Counted from the stretch's first letter, positions 11,451 through 23,526 are shown. The stretch is DNA of 64,000 nt from Apoda limacodes (GCA_946406115.1 OX291558.1:21134205-21198204), one strand, 5' to 3'. Notes: generated by a model from the letters alone, not told the origin. Translations and numbers: made by a program.

Positions 11451-14110
11451 ACTCGAAGCAATTCGCGATTATTTTACATGCACAACTCATGGCTGTGTGG
11501 TGCTGAGTGCTAGAAATAAATACTTTAGCAAGTCCAGAAACCTAAAAGTATGTTGTGTTACTATTCTAAAGAAAATGTTTCCATAGATTAAAAAATAGTT
11601 TGACGGTATTAAATTGATTTGATCAATCGTGCTCGACAAAGGTCTAATACTTTTACATTTTTCCTGCTCATAAAGAACCTTGATACATATTTAAAAGAAC
11701 AATTGAATATACTTCTTTGCAGAGATGCTTCATTACCAACTTTCTCAGCGGGTTTCATAGAAATCTTCCTAATATATACCACAAAACAGAAAAGCTATAT
11801 AACACGTTCTCATTTTAAACACCACCATCTGTGGCGATATAATGTGAACTATATATTCTAATAACTTAAGTTTTCCAAAAATGTTACTGGCCACTTGCAT
11901 TTTATTTTTCATTTACAATAAATTTTGATGTTAAAAAGCGTGGTAATTTTTTTCTCGTAGGTGAAGTATAGAGCACTATATATCACTCGGGGTAAACAAA
12001 CTCACTCAAACTACACCTTCTTAAGTATTCGGTCACTTTCACCCCTCGGTAAACAATGTACTATTTGAATTTTAAATTTTTTTTGTGGAAAAAATGAACT
12101 TTAAAAAAAAATTGCACACGTCGTAGCCTCGAATAATACAGCTATTTTTTGAGTTTGTAGTAATTTACTTAAGAGAATACAATTCGCAGCGCCTTACAGC
12201 GTGCTTCATATAAACGAATTTCCCACTTATTTTTAACACTTACAAATTAAACACCATAACATTTTGAAGACGTGCTTTAGGATCATCAAATGTCTAGTTC
12301 TGTGCCAGTTTTTTATTAAATTTTAAAGTTTTAAAGCTATACAGGATTCTAGTTATGGTCTTGAATAAAATTAAAGGTGATAAAACCTTTTTTTAAGGAT
12401 TTTGGAAAATCACAGACATAGAGTTCGTGCCAACAAAATTTTAAAGTATTTAATCAGCAAATGTCCAAAACAAGTAGGAAATTTGTTTGTATGAAACATG
12501 CTGCGAGGCGCCGCGAATCGTATCGTCTTAACTTAATTTCTATGCAAAGCGATTGAATTTCGTAGTGAATATGGAATCTAAAAGCAATTAAAACTTAATA
12601 TCAATACAATTTCAAATTTATTAGTATTAGTTGTTCAACTATTAGCAATTGCAGAGACACGTCTCTCGAACTTACAAAAAGCTTTATTCGAGATAATATT
12701 TTATCGATGAACATTTAGTTAGTTTTGTTTGCAATAAAGATAATGTGGCAGTATAAGGAGGGAAACTTAATATGTGGTAATGAAGCAATCTATTTTATGA
12801 TTAATATTTAATTAACATTGCAAGTTTCAAATTTTTAATTTTTAATATAATAATTTACGAGTAATCCGTGACTTTACCACAAATATTATAAAAACTCTTA
12901 ATTATTCAGATCAAAATATAATATGTATCTTCTTGGAGTACTGTAGCTATCTGAGACGGTTTTTTATTAATTCCTTAAAAGTTGCCTAAAACGCAGTGCA
13001 ACTGTTAACTTTTAATTACAAAATAAAATTAACACTTAATCTGGCGACTATTGAATGTTCTTAAAACATTTTAGGGACATTTTCTACACAAGTTTGTAAA
13101 AGTTGATAGTTTAACAACTGCGTGTAAAAGTTGAGCACCTCGCCGATCGCACTCCTTCAAACAAGCTCTAACACACGGATACTTCTCGAAACTTCGTAAG
13201 AACTATATTTTCCGATGTTGTGATCGGCGAATCTTTGCAAAGTTTGTAATGCACTTGTTTCTTGCAACTTTTTTTCATGTCAGTTATTTATGTTAAAGAT
13301 TTGTATGAAGACAAATTTTGTAATAGTTTCTATGAAGTGATATAAACTTTTATCATGATTTATTCATTTCACAAGCATAACCAAGGCTTCTATTAGACTT
13401 ATGTAAAAAAATATTTTGTCACTTTAAAGCTTTCACTTAAATTAAAAAAAGAAAATTTAAAATTTTATTTGAAAAAAATAGTTTTTTTTTAATTTAAGTT
13501 AATAGTCGTCGACATAATGAAAATAACAAGGATGTTGACCATTAAAAAGTTTCTAGGCATACACAAACAACCAATTTGATGCGCACTCGGCATTGATTTT
13601 CTCTTGAATTCTTAATTGTCCTGTGACTACTTTTATTCGCGTAAATGAGCAATAGATATATGAAAACAAATTTGTTATTTTCGTGCTTTCATGAGAGCTA
13701 CAAAAAGATAAAAAAAATATAACAATGGGTACATTTAAAATAACTAAATAAGTAGAAACAATATATTTTTTTATATTCATCAATATATTTAAAACTTAAC
13801 TGGATTCATACATGAGTTTATTTTCAATATATTGTATACTTTTTTTTGTTTGAATACTACAAATATAAAACATTTTCACATGTCAACTTATTTAATTTAA
13901 GCCTTCCAAGAATTAAATAAATTATATACAGATAACGAAACGTGGAGTACTATGTGTAATTTTGCCACTGAAGGTATATATAGGTACTAGGTATATACAC
14001 AATACAACCTTAAGTGGTCTACAAGAAGGCAAAATCACATAAGCAAACATTATGAGGTTTAAAAGTTTAAATAGTCTGGCCAGACTATTCTACTTTAGTA
14101 AAATTAGTAA

Positions 14111-14174
14111 GTTACCGTAAGAGCCCACGCCGATAACCAAATTTAAGGCGGGCGGAGCCGCTGACAAAAGCTAG
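14111..14174 (+). mobile_element. Helitron-like 3' end in unit 2
   Basis: Reads AGAGCCCACGCCGATAACC, then GGCGGGCGGAGCCGCTGAC, then AAAAGCTAGT. The same segment sits at the equivalent place in unit 3 (17331-17395), so it predates that duplication. Confidence 0.55.
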
Positions 14175-14989
14175 TCATTTAAAATCCCGCTAATTTTAGC
14201 ACTCAAAAATATTATATTTTTGTATCCACGTTATACTCAGAGAGCACAATTATAATCATTACAAATATATATGTGTAAAAGTCTGTTTATAGTTGCATAG
14301 AATCGCTACGGAGCAAGTAGCATGCTATAGCCGTAGCTATAGTTCGTCCACGTGAAATTCGTTAATAAATGTTTCTTATCATATATACTTATATTTTCTT
14401 TTATACTTTCACAGATATAAAATTTAAAATTAATTTGTACTTAGATTTCTTTGCAGACACTTAATGGTCCAATTTCTTGATAATCTCATGTTTTTGTAGC
14501 CATCTCTATTGACACACATCAAATTAATTAAAATTTAAGTAATTCAACTTTGATTAGCCTTAAAAATGAATATAATATGAATTTAAAACCTTTTTAATCT
14601 CTTATCCAAAACAGACTGCTGTTTATTTTTTCCTCGGGACATAACGAGTATTCAATTAAAATTTTAAAACAGCAAATTCTGCGATATATTCAACTATTTT
14701 CACTAAATTCATAGAATTAAAATCTTCAAATTTGATCTTCTAAAGTCGACAAATATAATTTAAATTTATTACTCCAAAAACCAGCACGAACACAATTTTT
14801 ACACAACCAAAAAACTTTAAATATAAAAATGAGACAAGTTTTCTATAGTTTATTGTTTTTAATCAAAATAATCGAAACTCGAATCCAATTGAGGTTCAGA
14901 GAACATCCATGTACTTATGGCAAATACTATTTTAAACATATACTTAAAATAAAACTTATTTGGTACAAATGATATTTTTTACTTATAAA

Positions 14990-15043
14990 TATACAAATAC
15001 ACATACAGCATAATATCTATTATGCTGTATGTGTATTTGTATA
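14990..15043. repeat. fold-back palindrome, 26-bp arms
   Basis: Positions 14990-15015 are the exact reverse complement of 15018-15043, with a 2-nt centre. The left half (CACATACAGCATAATATC) corresponds to unit 1 at about 11130-11147, so the left arm is ancestral and the right arm is an inverted copy of it. Confidence 0.92.
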
Positions 15044-15201
15044 AATTATAAAGCTATATATTGCGTTATAATTTTGAACGCCATCATCTGTGGTATAATA
15101 ACTGTAGTGTTCCAAAAATATTACTGGACACTTGCATTTTATTTTTCATTTAGAATAAATTGTAAAGGTGAAAAATCATGGTAAAATTATTTTATTTTTC
15201 T

Positions 15202-15268
15202 CGAAGGTGTAGTTTGCGTGTGTTTGTTTACACTCGTAGTAAACAAACACACGCAAACTACACCTTCG
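15202..15268. repeat. perfect fold-back palindrome, 30-bp arms
   Basis: Positions 15202-15231 are the exact reverse complement of 15239-15268, with a 7-nt loop (ACTCGTA). The right arm (AACTACACCTTCGTTAG) corresponds to unit 1 at about 12010-12030, where no palindrome exists. It is the longest perfect hairpin in the window. Confidence 0.95.
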
Positions 15269-16170
15269 TTAGTAATCGGTCACTTTCACCCCCGGTAAAC
15301 AATGTACTATTTGAGTTTTAAATTTTTTGAAAAATTGGAAATTGAATTGAATTTAAAATAAAATCGCGACCGCCATAGACTTGAAATAAGATAGCTATTT
15401 TTTTGAGTATGTAGTAATTTACTTAATAGAATAGGATTATGAAACACGCTGTGAGGCGCCGCGAATCGTATCCTCTCAACTTTTAATTTCTTTGCAAAGC
15501 GATTGACTGTGAATTAGAATCTGAAAGCTATTCAAAGTTGATTTCAATACAATTAGAAATTCATTAGTATTAGTTATTAAGCTATTAGCAATTACAGAGA
15601 CACGTCTCTCGAACTAACAAAAAACTTTGTTCGAGATTATATTGTATTTATCGACGAACATTAAGTTAGTTTTGTTTGTAATGAAGATAATGTAGCAGTA
15701 ATAGGAGATAACTTAATGTGTGGTAATAAAGCAGTCTATTTTATGTTTAATATCGAATAAACGGTATTTATACTGCAAGTTTCAAATTTAAAAATTTGAA
15801 GTGCAACTGTTAAATTTTATTACGAAATAAAGTTCACACTGAATCTAGCGACTATTGAATATTCTTAAATCATTTAAGGGACATTTTCTGCACAAGCTAA
15901 TAGTTGCAAAATTTATAGTTTAACAACTGCGTGTAAAAGTTGAGCACCTCGCCGATCGCACTCCTTCAAACAAGCTCTAACTCACGGATACTTCTCGAAA
16001 CTTCGTAAGATAGTTCTTATTCGATGTTGTGATCGGTGAATCTTGGCAAAGTTTGTAATGCACTTGTTTCTTGTATCATTTTTTATGTCCGTAATTTATG
16101 TTATAGGTTTGTATTAAGATAAGTTTTGTAGTAGTTTCTATGAAATGATATAAACTTTTATATTTATTAA

Positions 16171-16429
16171 GATAAATTTAAATGAGTAGATTTTTTATTT
16201 TCCCACTACTCCTGTCGCAGTCGTGTTTTAACACCAAATACCTAGTTACATTCCCTAGTGCTCTCATAACTGAAATGGGTACAAATACAAATGACGCAGT
16301 ACTATGTTGTAGAATCACAAAATCGTAGAGGGCTACGCAGGTTAGTAGCTTAACGAAGCTACGCAGGTTCGTAGCTTGACGTAGCAACGAGGCTATGCCG
16401 TAGCTACGATTGTTCTGAGCTATCGGATT
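16171..16429. repeat. Insertion between units 2 and 3 with short tandem repeats
   Basis: The stretch GCTACGCAGGTTAGTAGCTT recurs 26 bp later as GCTACGCAGGTTCGTAGCTT (about 16331-16382), followed by a third degenerate unit. The rest is unassigned. The 69-codon minus frame over it has no recognisable motif. Confidence 0.55.
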
Positions 16430-17330
16430 TTATTTTCTTAGAAAATTACCATTTCATTATGAAACTGTATATCACAAGCATAACCAAGGCTGCTATAAGA
16501 CTTATCTAAAAAAGTATTTTGTCACTTTAAAGCTTTCACTACAATAAAAAAGAAAATTTACTTTAAAAAAAATTAAATAGTTTTTTTAATGTAAGTCTAT
16601 AGTTGTCGACATAATGAAAAAAAACTTCAATGTTGTTTATTAAAAAGTTTCTAGGCGTACAAAAACAACCAATTTGATGCGCACTCGGTATTAATTTTTT
16701 TCTTAAATTCTTAATTATGGTATGACTACTTTTATTCGCGTAAATGAGTAACAGATAAATAAAAACAAATTAGTTAGTTTTGTGCTTTTATGGGAGCTAC
16801 AAAACTTAAAAAAAAAAAACAATGGGTACATTTAAATAACTTAATAAGCAGAAACATATATTATATTATACTTTGTTTATGTTCATCAATATATTTAAAA
16901 TTTGACTGTATTAATACATTTATTTTCAATATATTGTAAATTTTCTTTTGTTTAGATGCCACAAACATTAGTTTATGTTTTAAATAATTCCAATAAACCA
17001 TTTTTACATTTTAACTTATTTAATTTAATCCTTCCAAGCATTTAATAAATTATATATAAAGATAGCGAAACGTGGATCAATATGTGTTTTTTTGCCACAG
17101 AAGGTAAGAATATTCCTCTATATTCGCACATAAAATATAACGGAAAGTGGTAACGGTAGAAAGGTAAAATCAAACAAGCAAAAAAGCGTGAAAATCAAAC
17201 ACATGTAAATATTTTTTTGTTCGTTCGGTTTCAAACAATCTCCTTCTATGTTCGTAAGCAAAAAAAGTTTTGCCAGTCTAATCGCTTTAGAATATCAGGA
17301 TAGAATATTCGTCTATTTAGAATCAGGAAG

Positions 17331-17395
17331 TTGCCATAAGAGCCCACGCCGATAACCAAATCAAGGGCGGGCGGTGCCGCTGACAAAAGCTAGTC
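17331..17395 (+). mobile_element. Helitron-like 3' end in unit 3
   Basis: Counterpart of 14111-14174, with the same AGAGCCCACGCCGATAACC start and AAAAGCTAGT end and a few substitutions. Confidence 0.55.
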
Positions 17396-18356
17396 ATAGA
17401 ATATTCCGCTAATCTTAGCAGTGTCCACGTGAAGTTCGTTAATTGTTATTTCTTATAATACATACTTTTATTTTCTTTTATACTTTCACAGATATATAAG
17501 TTAGAATTCATTTGTACTTAGATTACTTTGCAGACTTAAAGGACGAATTTCTTGATTATCTCATTTTCTTGTAGCCGTCTTTATTGACACACATCAAATT
17601 AAATTGATTTTTTTAAATTCAACTTTGATTAGCCTTTAAAATGAATATAACATGAATTCAAACATTTTCAATCTTCTATCAAAATAGCTGCCTTTTATTT
17701 TTTCCTCGGGACATTACGAGTATTCAATTCAAATTTTAAAACATCAGATTCTGTGCAATTATTAAACTATTAAAACATTTTTATTATAACAACTAAATTC
17801 ATAGAATTCAAATCTTGAAATTTAATCTTCTAAAGTCGACAAATATAATTTTATTTTTTTTCCCCAAAAAAACAACACAAATACAATATTTACAAAACTA
17901 CAAAACAAAACCAAAAAAATAACTCAAAAACCTAAATTTTATAAAAAAAATCTTATGACCACGTTTATTAAAAGATACAATATATGTATTTACAATTAAT
18001 TATAATAAGAACTTCATCAAACATGATTTGATTTGCTGTCAAACATTTATAAACTACTATGCATTCTAAAAATATACATTAAAAATATAAATTCCTCCTT
18101 AAAACTTTAAATTTATAAACTATCTTGCATTCTAAAAGTATACAAAAATATTTATAAAATCCTCTCCAAAACTTTAAAATAAAAATGAGACAAGTTTTCT
18201 GTGGTTTATTGTTTTTAATCGAAATTATCGAAAACCAAATAAAATTCAGGTTCAGAGAACATCCATGTACTTGCGGCAAATACTTTTTTAAAAGTATTGT
18301 TTCGTATAATTGCTATTTTTACTTATAAACAAACAAAAATAAACTTTTATCATAAT

Positions 18357-18660
18357 ATCACTATTAAACTATCTCTTTGAGCAACATTTATCACGTCAGC
18401 AGTGGTAGTACCTAGTCGTGTCAACGTCGCGTCCGGACAGCCGGGAAATAACTGTCGTCGACTAACAAACATACTGCATCATCAGTGCTCGGACACCAGT
18501 CTGCGTGCGAATACAACCTCCCTCTTGTTAACACAGCTTATCTGTAAGTGCAGGCATTTGAATTAGTATTTGTATTGTTAGTGGTCGTTTCTAGTTGTCT
18601 GAGCGGTCTGAGTACAGACAAGGTAGTGCACCACCAAGTTTTACATTTCACTGAGAGTGC
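18357..18660 (+). repeat. Core repeat, copy C, inside tandem unit 3
   Basis: Closest relative of copy B (11157-11450). They share AACTATCTCTTTGAG at the left, the CGTCGCGTCCGGACAGCCGG block, and CTGAGCGGTC near the right. Confidence 0.8.
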
Positions 18661-18744
18661 TAGAAATAAAGCCTTTAGCTAGTCATACCTAACAGCATGT
18701 TGTTTTACTATTCTATTATAGAAAAATATTTCCTACCAATAATT

Positions 18745-19003
18745 AAATAAATAATTTTTTTTGGACATACCACACAGCGCCGTCTAACCCCAAAGTAAGC
18801 AAAGCTTGTGTTATGGGTACCAGACAACGGACACAAGTACATAAATATTACTTTTATTTCGTAAATACAAACATATATACACCCAGACTCAAGACAAACA
18901 TAAATGTTTATTATTTAAGTGTTTGTCCAGTTCGGGAATCGAACCCATACCCTCTGCACATCAGCTGGGCACACTACCAACTAGGCTGCGAGGGAGTCAT
19001 TAT
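18745..19003 (-). mobile_element. tRNA-derived SINE, copy 1
   Basis: On the minus strand the head carries an A-box-like AGCCTAGTTGGTAGTG (18972-18987) and a B box GGTTCGATTCCC (18934-18945), so it has an RNA polymerase III promoter of tRNA origin. The body contains GTTTGTCTTGAGTCTGG, and the element ends in an A-rich tail. Related copies lie at 45.1, 50.6 and 51.2 kb. The head is no longer a foldable tRNA. Confidence 0.8.
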
Positions 19004-19009
19004 GTAGTT

Positions 19010-19205
19010 GAATGATTGATGATGATTGATGACATGATTTAATTTTGTAGTTAACTGAATTACCAATTATTAAATCATCAATATAAATTAATGCTTTCAT
19101 AGCAAAGATGCAATCAATAGATTAACTTAGAGCCAGGATTTGAACCTGCAACCCTTACATTTCGTGCAACCGCTCTACCATTGAACTATCGAGGCACAAG
19201 TCTAG
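19010..19205 (-). mobile_element. Second tRNA-headed SINE
   Basis: The minus strand has a tRNA-like head at about 19128-19198 with A box TAGTTCAATGGTAGA and B box GGTTCAAATCC. An AT-rich body follows, ending in a GATGATTGATGA repeat tail (19010-19035). The acceptor-stem halves (GCCTCGA against GGCTCTA) do not pair, so this is a SINE head rather than a tRNA gene. It is a different family from the neighbouring SINE. Confidence 0.65.
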
Positions 19206-19980
19206 CTGATGAAAATCCTAACTACATCTTTGCTCTGGAATTCTATGAAGATTTTGTATGTTTGTAAGATTTATGTACTAGGACTTTATAAGTCACTAGG
19301 GCCTGGATTAATAGTCGTTGCTTAGACAAAGTATTACTTATTGCTAAGACATATGCTTAGCTTGAATAATGTTAAAATAAACACTGCTTAGACACACACA
19401 TGTTGCTAAGCGTGCTCTTATTCTTAGATGTAGTAACGCAGTTTGTTTACTCGGGACAGTCTAAGCACGTAATGTGTTAATAATAATAAAACATGGATTC
19501 AAATGCTCAAATATCCATGAATTATTTTTTCCTAGCTGCTTACGTCGACATTTGTAAGGGAGTAAGTACCCTTAGCTCCATAGACAAAAGAGAGTGATGC
19601 GAAGGGCTGGGGAAATAATTCTATTACATAAGTACCCACGGTACCATCAGCGGTGCGCAAGTTAAAAACTTTGTTAAACAAAGAAGTATAGAATTTTATT
19701 TTATTAAATCCTTTATTGTACAAAAAATTAACATTACAATAAAATATAATTCTAGAAAAATAGTACAAAGGGCGTACGTATCTCTGCCAGAGATTTCTTC
19801 CCGCAAACCCAGAGAAAATTTTTACAAAATTTACAAAAAAAAAGGTGACAAGGGCTTGTACAACGAAGTTTTATCTACAGAATACTAATTTAATAACAAA
19901 TGAAGTTTAATAACAATATGATTACATATACACACATACATTCAAATACAAATCGAATAATTACATAAATATATAAATAA

Positions 19981-20214
19981 ACTAGCTGTCCCGGCGAACG
20001 TTGTTCCGCTGCCGTCCCTCTGTACCCGGCGAAAGTTGGTTTTTACCTATAGTGCCCGAGTCTGGCTCACACTTGACATATCGAGATAAAAACTATCCTA
20101 TCTTTTAAGTTGGATCAAATAACAGATATTTACGAAGTTTGATCAAAATCGGTTCAGTAGTTTAAAAGTCCATTGAGGACAAACATTGTGACACGAGAGT
20201 TATATATATTAAGA
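19981..20214 (-). mobile_element. Helitron-like non-autonomous element nested in a LINE
   Basis: The minus strand starts TCTTAATATATATAACTC and ends CGTTCGCCGGGACAGCTAGT, with internal ACTGAACCGATTTTGATCAA. A TC start and CTAGT end without target duplication fit a Helitron-like element. It is a common style of repeat in Lepidoptera. No helicase is present. Confidence 0.5.
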
Positions 20215-20301
20215 TATATAATTATATACTAGATAAAAAATAAATTATTATAAAATAATTGACATAGCATTTGATGGAAATAATTTTTTTTTTTTATATT
20301 A

Positions 20302-22148
20302 TCAAGTGTTTCTCAAATAGTGCTCTTTTAAGTGTTTTTTAAAAATTTCAGTCGATGAACTATCTCTAAGCGTATGCGGAAGAGAATTCCACAGAATAGC
20401 TGCCTGAACAGAAAATGAATTATTAAAAAAGTCAGTAACGTTGCATGGTATTTTCAATAATTGTGAAGTAACTGGTCTCACAGGTTGTTTAAAAGAAGTC
20501 ATGAAATTAAAATTTTCACGTAAATATAAAGGACTACTAGGCTTATAGAGAATGTTATAAAGAAGGGATAAAGTATGAGTATTCCGTCGGAAACGGAGTG
20601 GGAGCCACAAGAGTTCAGTTCTGAAATTGGATATATGGTCATATTTACGTAAACCGTATATATAGCGAATGCATAGGTTTTAAAGACGCTCAAGTTTGTT
20701 TAGTAGCTCCTCATTGACGTCCAAGTAACATACATCGGCGAAGTCTAAAAGTGGAAGTATGAGAGTTTGAGTAAGTATAATTTTAGTAGAAATGGGGATA
20801 AAGTTCTGAAAGTGCCTTAATGGGTGTAGAGTGAAATGGACTCTTTTAGATAAATTAGCTAAATGTGCATTCCAAGATAAGTTGGAATCCATAGTGAGCC
20901 CAAGATTTTTAGCTGTGTCGACTATTAAGATAACTTTATCACCATACATTATTGGAGGGATTGGAATAGAGACTAAATTAGCCATGTATCTACTGCCAAT
21001 AATCATACATTTAGATTTTGATGGATAACAGAAGAGATGGAATTAATAAATATAGAACATAGAAGAGGAGAAAGAACACCACTTTGAGGTACGCCAGCTG
21101 ATAAGTCATACCAATCTGAAAATAATTGACCGTTTCGTATACATTGCGAGCGTCCTCGAAGATAAGAATTAAACCAATTGATGGCAGAATCAGATACGTT
21201 GAAAGAAGCAAGTATGCCTATTAAAATAGTTTACACAGTTAAAGGCACTACTAAAATCTAAAAGAACAAGAATTGTAAGTTTTAAGTTTGTTGTTGTTAA
21301 GTTTTCTGCAATTCTGCATTGTCTTCTGCAATTCTGGATGATATTTCATCCGTGATTTTAAACAAAGCTGTCACTGTGCTATGTCCTTTACGAAAACCAG
21401 ATTGAAGACAATTAAATAAATTATTTGTATTGAGATATATGGTCAAATGGTCATTGACTATCATTTCTAGAATTTTGGATTAAATGGGTTAAATGGAAAT
21501 CGGCCTAAAATCCTTGAAAGATTTGGGTAAAGGGATGACATGCGCCTTTTTCCATAAGGTGGGAAAGGTACTTGAATCTAGCGAGTAATTAAAAATATGA
21601 GTAAGTATTGGCAAAAGCTTAGTGATAATAGAAGAGAGCATACGGAGGCTTAGTTCATCATGACCAGCGGCTGTAGCAGTTAAAGATAGAAAATGTTTCT
21701 TAACAACATCTTCCAATATGGACCGTAGATGAAAGGTTTCGCACTGTGGTAGTAGTAAATCAGCTAAGTAGTTAAGAGTTTGATTTTTAGTTTGATTCTG
21801 ACAAATATACTGGGGAAGATGAAAACTGCCTGTTAAGTGAATTAAGGTCAATTTTACAATTGTTTTCCCGATACCAATAGATTTAAGAAATTTCCAAAGC
21901 TGTGAATAATTTAAATTTTTAATCGAATTAGATATGTGCTGTCTTTTAGCGTCCCTACACGTCCTGTTGCAGCGATTGCGTAGAAATTTAAACGGTACAA
22001 AGTTTTGACCAGTTAGTGACAGTTTCCATCTCCGTTTAGCCTTATCACGCACAGCCATCATATCCTTGATGGTGTGGTCAAGCCAGGGTGCAGGATTGTG
22101 CTTAACACTTATCTGTTTAAGTGGTGCATGTGTTTCATATACGGACAT
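20302..22148 (-). pseudogene. LINE reverse transcriptase pseudogene
   Basis: Read on the minus strand in three broken frames. 22148-21489 carries the pre-palm region (APWLD, then a divergent thumb-side stretch) and ends at FRPISI, the start of the reverse transcriptase domain. About 21210-21030 holds a frameshifted RGR..GVPQSGVLSPL segment. 21006-20680 and 20610-20302 give the C-terminal part (NLGLTMD, ILPLLDFADVCY, NKLERL, WLPLRFRRN, WNSLP). The YADD catalytic box is missing: sequence jumps from just after GVPQ to the region following it. The frameshifts and that deletion make it inactive. Compare the better preserved relative at 57.3-58.1 kb. Confidence 0.8.
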
Positions 22149-22160
22149 TATAGCAGAACT

Positions 22161-23369
22161 AAAGATATCAATTTTTGTATTAATATTTATTAATGTTAAT
22201 ATATATTACTATATATTACTACGAAGAGGAAGATAGGTAGGAGATTTAGGTGGGGTTATTTTATAGGAAAGAAAAATATGATCATGGTAAGAGACAAAAG
22301 AAGTTATTTGACCCGAAAAAATAACTTTATTTGGATAAGATAATATAATTAATTAATTTTCTTTACTGATATAAAACCGAAATTTATAGTTGTATGCTTT
22401 TCTAAGTGAGGTAAAAATAGCCAAGTTCTTGTAGAACTGACTATTTTGGCTAAACATTTTGGCTAATAATTAAACCTACTAATAAAATATACAGATATAT
22501 ACAAAATTCGATTAAAATTAGGTTTTTATTGTTATATCACTTTTACACGTCCTGTGGCCAGAATGTTTTTTTTTTATAAAAGCAACAAGACTTTCCATAC
22601 TCACAAAGAATTCAAAAATCTTATATGACGAAAATAAAACTCTTATTCTAAGGACTGTGAAAATTATCAACCTTTCTTTTCACTTTTGTCCAAAAAGCAC
22701 AAAGGAACAAGGCAATTTTTATGTGTATTGTAAAAAACTTCAGTCAAGACAAACGATTGAAAAGTCCCTAATTTTCCGGTTAGAGAACCTATTACGGAGA
22801 GAAAAAATAAAAGGATATACTTTTATTCAGGTTTTCATCGGTTGTTGCTCCCTTTTACTGTAACTGATTTATTTCTGATCTCCCTTTGATGGCAAATCAC
22901 AATCATCGAACCTTTTTACGGTCAATTGCAGATGTCAGTAAATCGTGTTGTACAAAAGACTTATGTAGTAGGCACATCATATCCATTTTTATTATTAAGA
23001 GATCAATAGTGAAAATTTAAAAAAATTGTGGACAATTATTAAAAGGAAGTAGTACCTACTTAAGTAAGTAAGTTTATAAATATATTTTTATGTAAAAAGC
23101 CCAGCTGTATTCGTGTATCACAAAACTACATACTAATATTTTTTAAAAATTAAAACAAAAAAACGGGTTGCACTCCGGGAGTGCCGGCAGAAGTAAAAAC
23201 ATACTAGCTACTTACTACCCATCACTTTGTATACATATTTATTTATTATAAATAATAATGTTTGTTTATTTACTTTTTTGACGTAGTATATTTGACATCT
23301 CAATCTGTCATAGAATTAAAATCCCATATCCAACCTCCCTGTACTACTCATAATCGCCATATACTAAAA
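22161..23369. other. AT-rich sequence, nothing recognised
   Basis: The short frames here have no domain. It lies between the LINE and a small tandem duplication. A TATATTACTATATATTACTA run occurs at about 22200. Confidence 0.45.
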
Positions 23370-23526
23370 TATGGCGTGGCATTATGGTTTCCGTCTTATG
23401 AATTTTCGATCAACTTGAAGAGGCTTATCATTTTTTACCTATACCAATTATGGCGTGGCATTATGGTTTACGTCTTACGCATTTTCGATCAGCCTGCGCG
23501 AGTTTATCAATTTTTACCGATACCAA
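23370..23526 (+). repeat. 79-bp tandem duplication
   Basis: ATGGCGTGGCATTATGGTTT begins at 23371 and again at 23450. The two 79-bp units differ at a modest number of sites, mostly in the CAACTTGAAGAGGCT versus CAGCCTGCGCGAGTT segment. Confidence 0.9.

Larger units (their letters stand above)
9200..13352 (+). repeat. Tandem noncoding unit 1
   Basis: First of three same-strand copies. Sub-blocks, in order: alpha (9200-9950, landmarks AAGCATAA..AAGGCTTCTATTAGAC and TCGCGTAAAT), delta (10990-11600, landmark CAGAGAACATCCAT, containing core copy B), epsilon (11790-12200, landmark ACTTGCATTTTATTTTTCAT), gamma (12496-13352, landmarks GAGGCGCCGCGAATCGTAT and AACAAGCTCTAAC). No reading frame is conserved between copies. 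The Helitron-type segment seen after alpha in units 2 and 3 was not found here. The unit could be a decayed large transposon or a duplicated noncoding transcript locus. Confidence 0.75.
13353..16170 (+). repeat. Tandem noncoding unit 2
   Basis: Sub-blocks: alpha (13353-14000), Helitron-type segment (14111-14174), zeta (14340-14800, landmark TTTTCCTCGGGACATAACGAG), delta (14820-14940, truncated), epsilon (15040-15420), gamma (15437-16165). The core repeat is missing because delta breaks off exactly where a fold-back palindrome (14990-15043) replaces roughly 650 bp present in unit 1. A second palindrome lies at 15202-15268. The AAGCATAACCAAGGC landmark is 4102 bp from unit 1 and 3103 bp from unit 3. 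Confidence 0.75.
16430..18744 (+). repeat. Tandem noncoding unit 3, first part
   Basis: Sub-blocks: alpha (16430-17100), Helitron-type segment (17331-17395), zeta (17420-17880), delta with core copy C (18175-18744). Epsilon is not seen, and gamma follows only at 24.13 kb, after a run of inserted transposons between 18.74 and 24.13 kb. Delta opens with GAGACAAGTTTTCTGTGG, shared with unit 2 at 14830. Confidence 0.72.
19683..22160 (-). mobile_element. CR1/Jockey-like LINE, 5'-truncated, inserted in the tandem array
   Basis: A minus-strand LINE whose 3' UTR reaches about 19683 (TACAATAAAGGATTTAAT). It is interrupted by a Helitron-like element at 19981-20214. The same family is present at 56.87-58.14 kb. 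Together with the SINEs to its left it splits tandem unit 3. No endonuclease remains. Confidence 0.75.

Noticed and set aside
13553..13783. Small secreted protein on the minus strand in the alpha block
   Set aside because: The frame is not open in alpha blocks 1 and 3.
19128..19198. tRNA gene on the minus strand
   Set aside because: A and B boxes are good, but the two acceptor-stem halves do not pair and an A-rich SINE body follows, so it is a SINE head.
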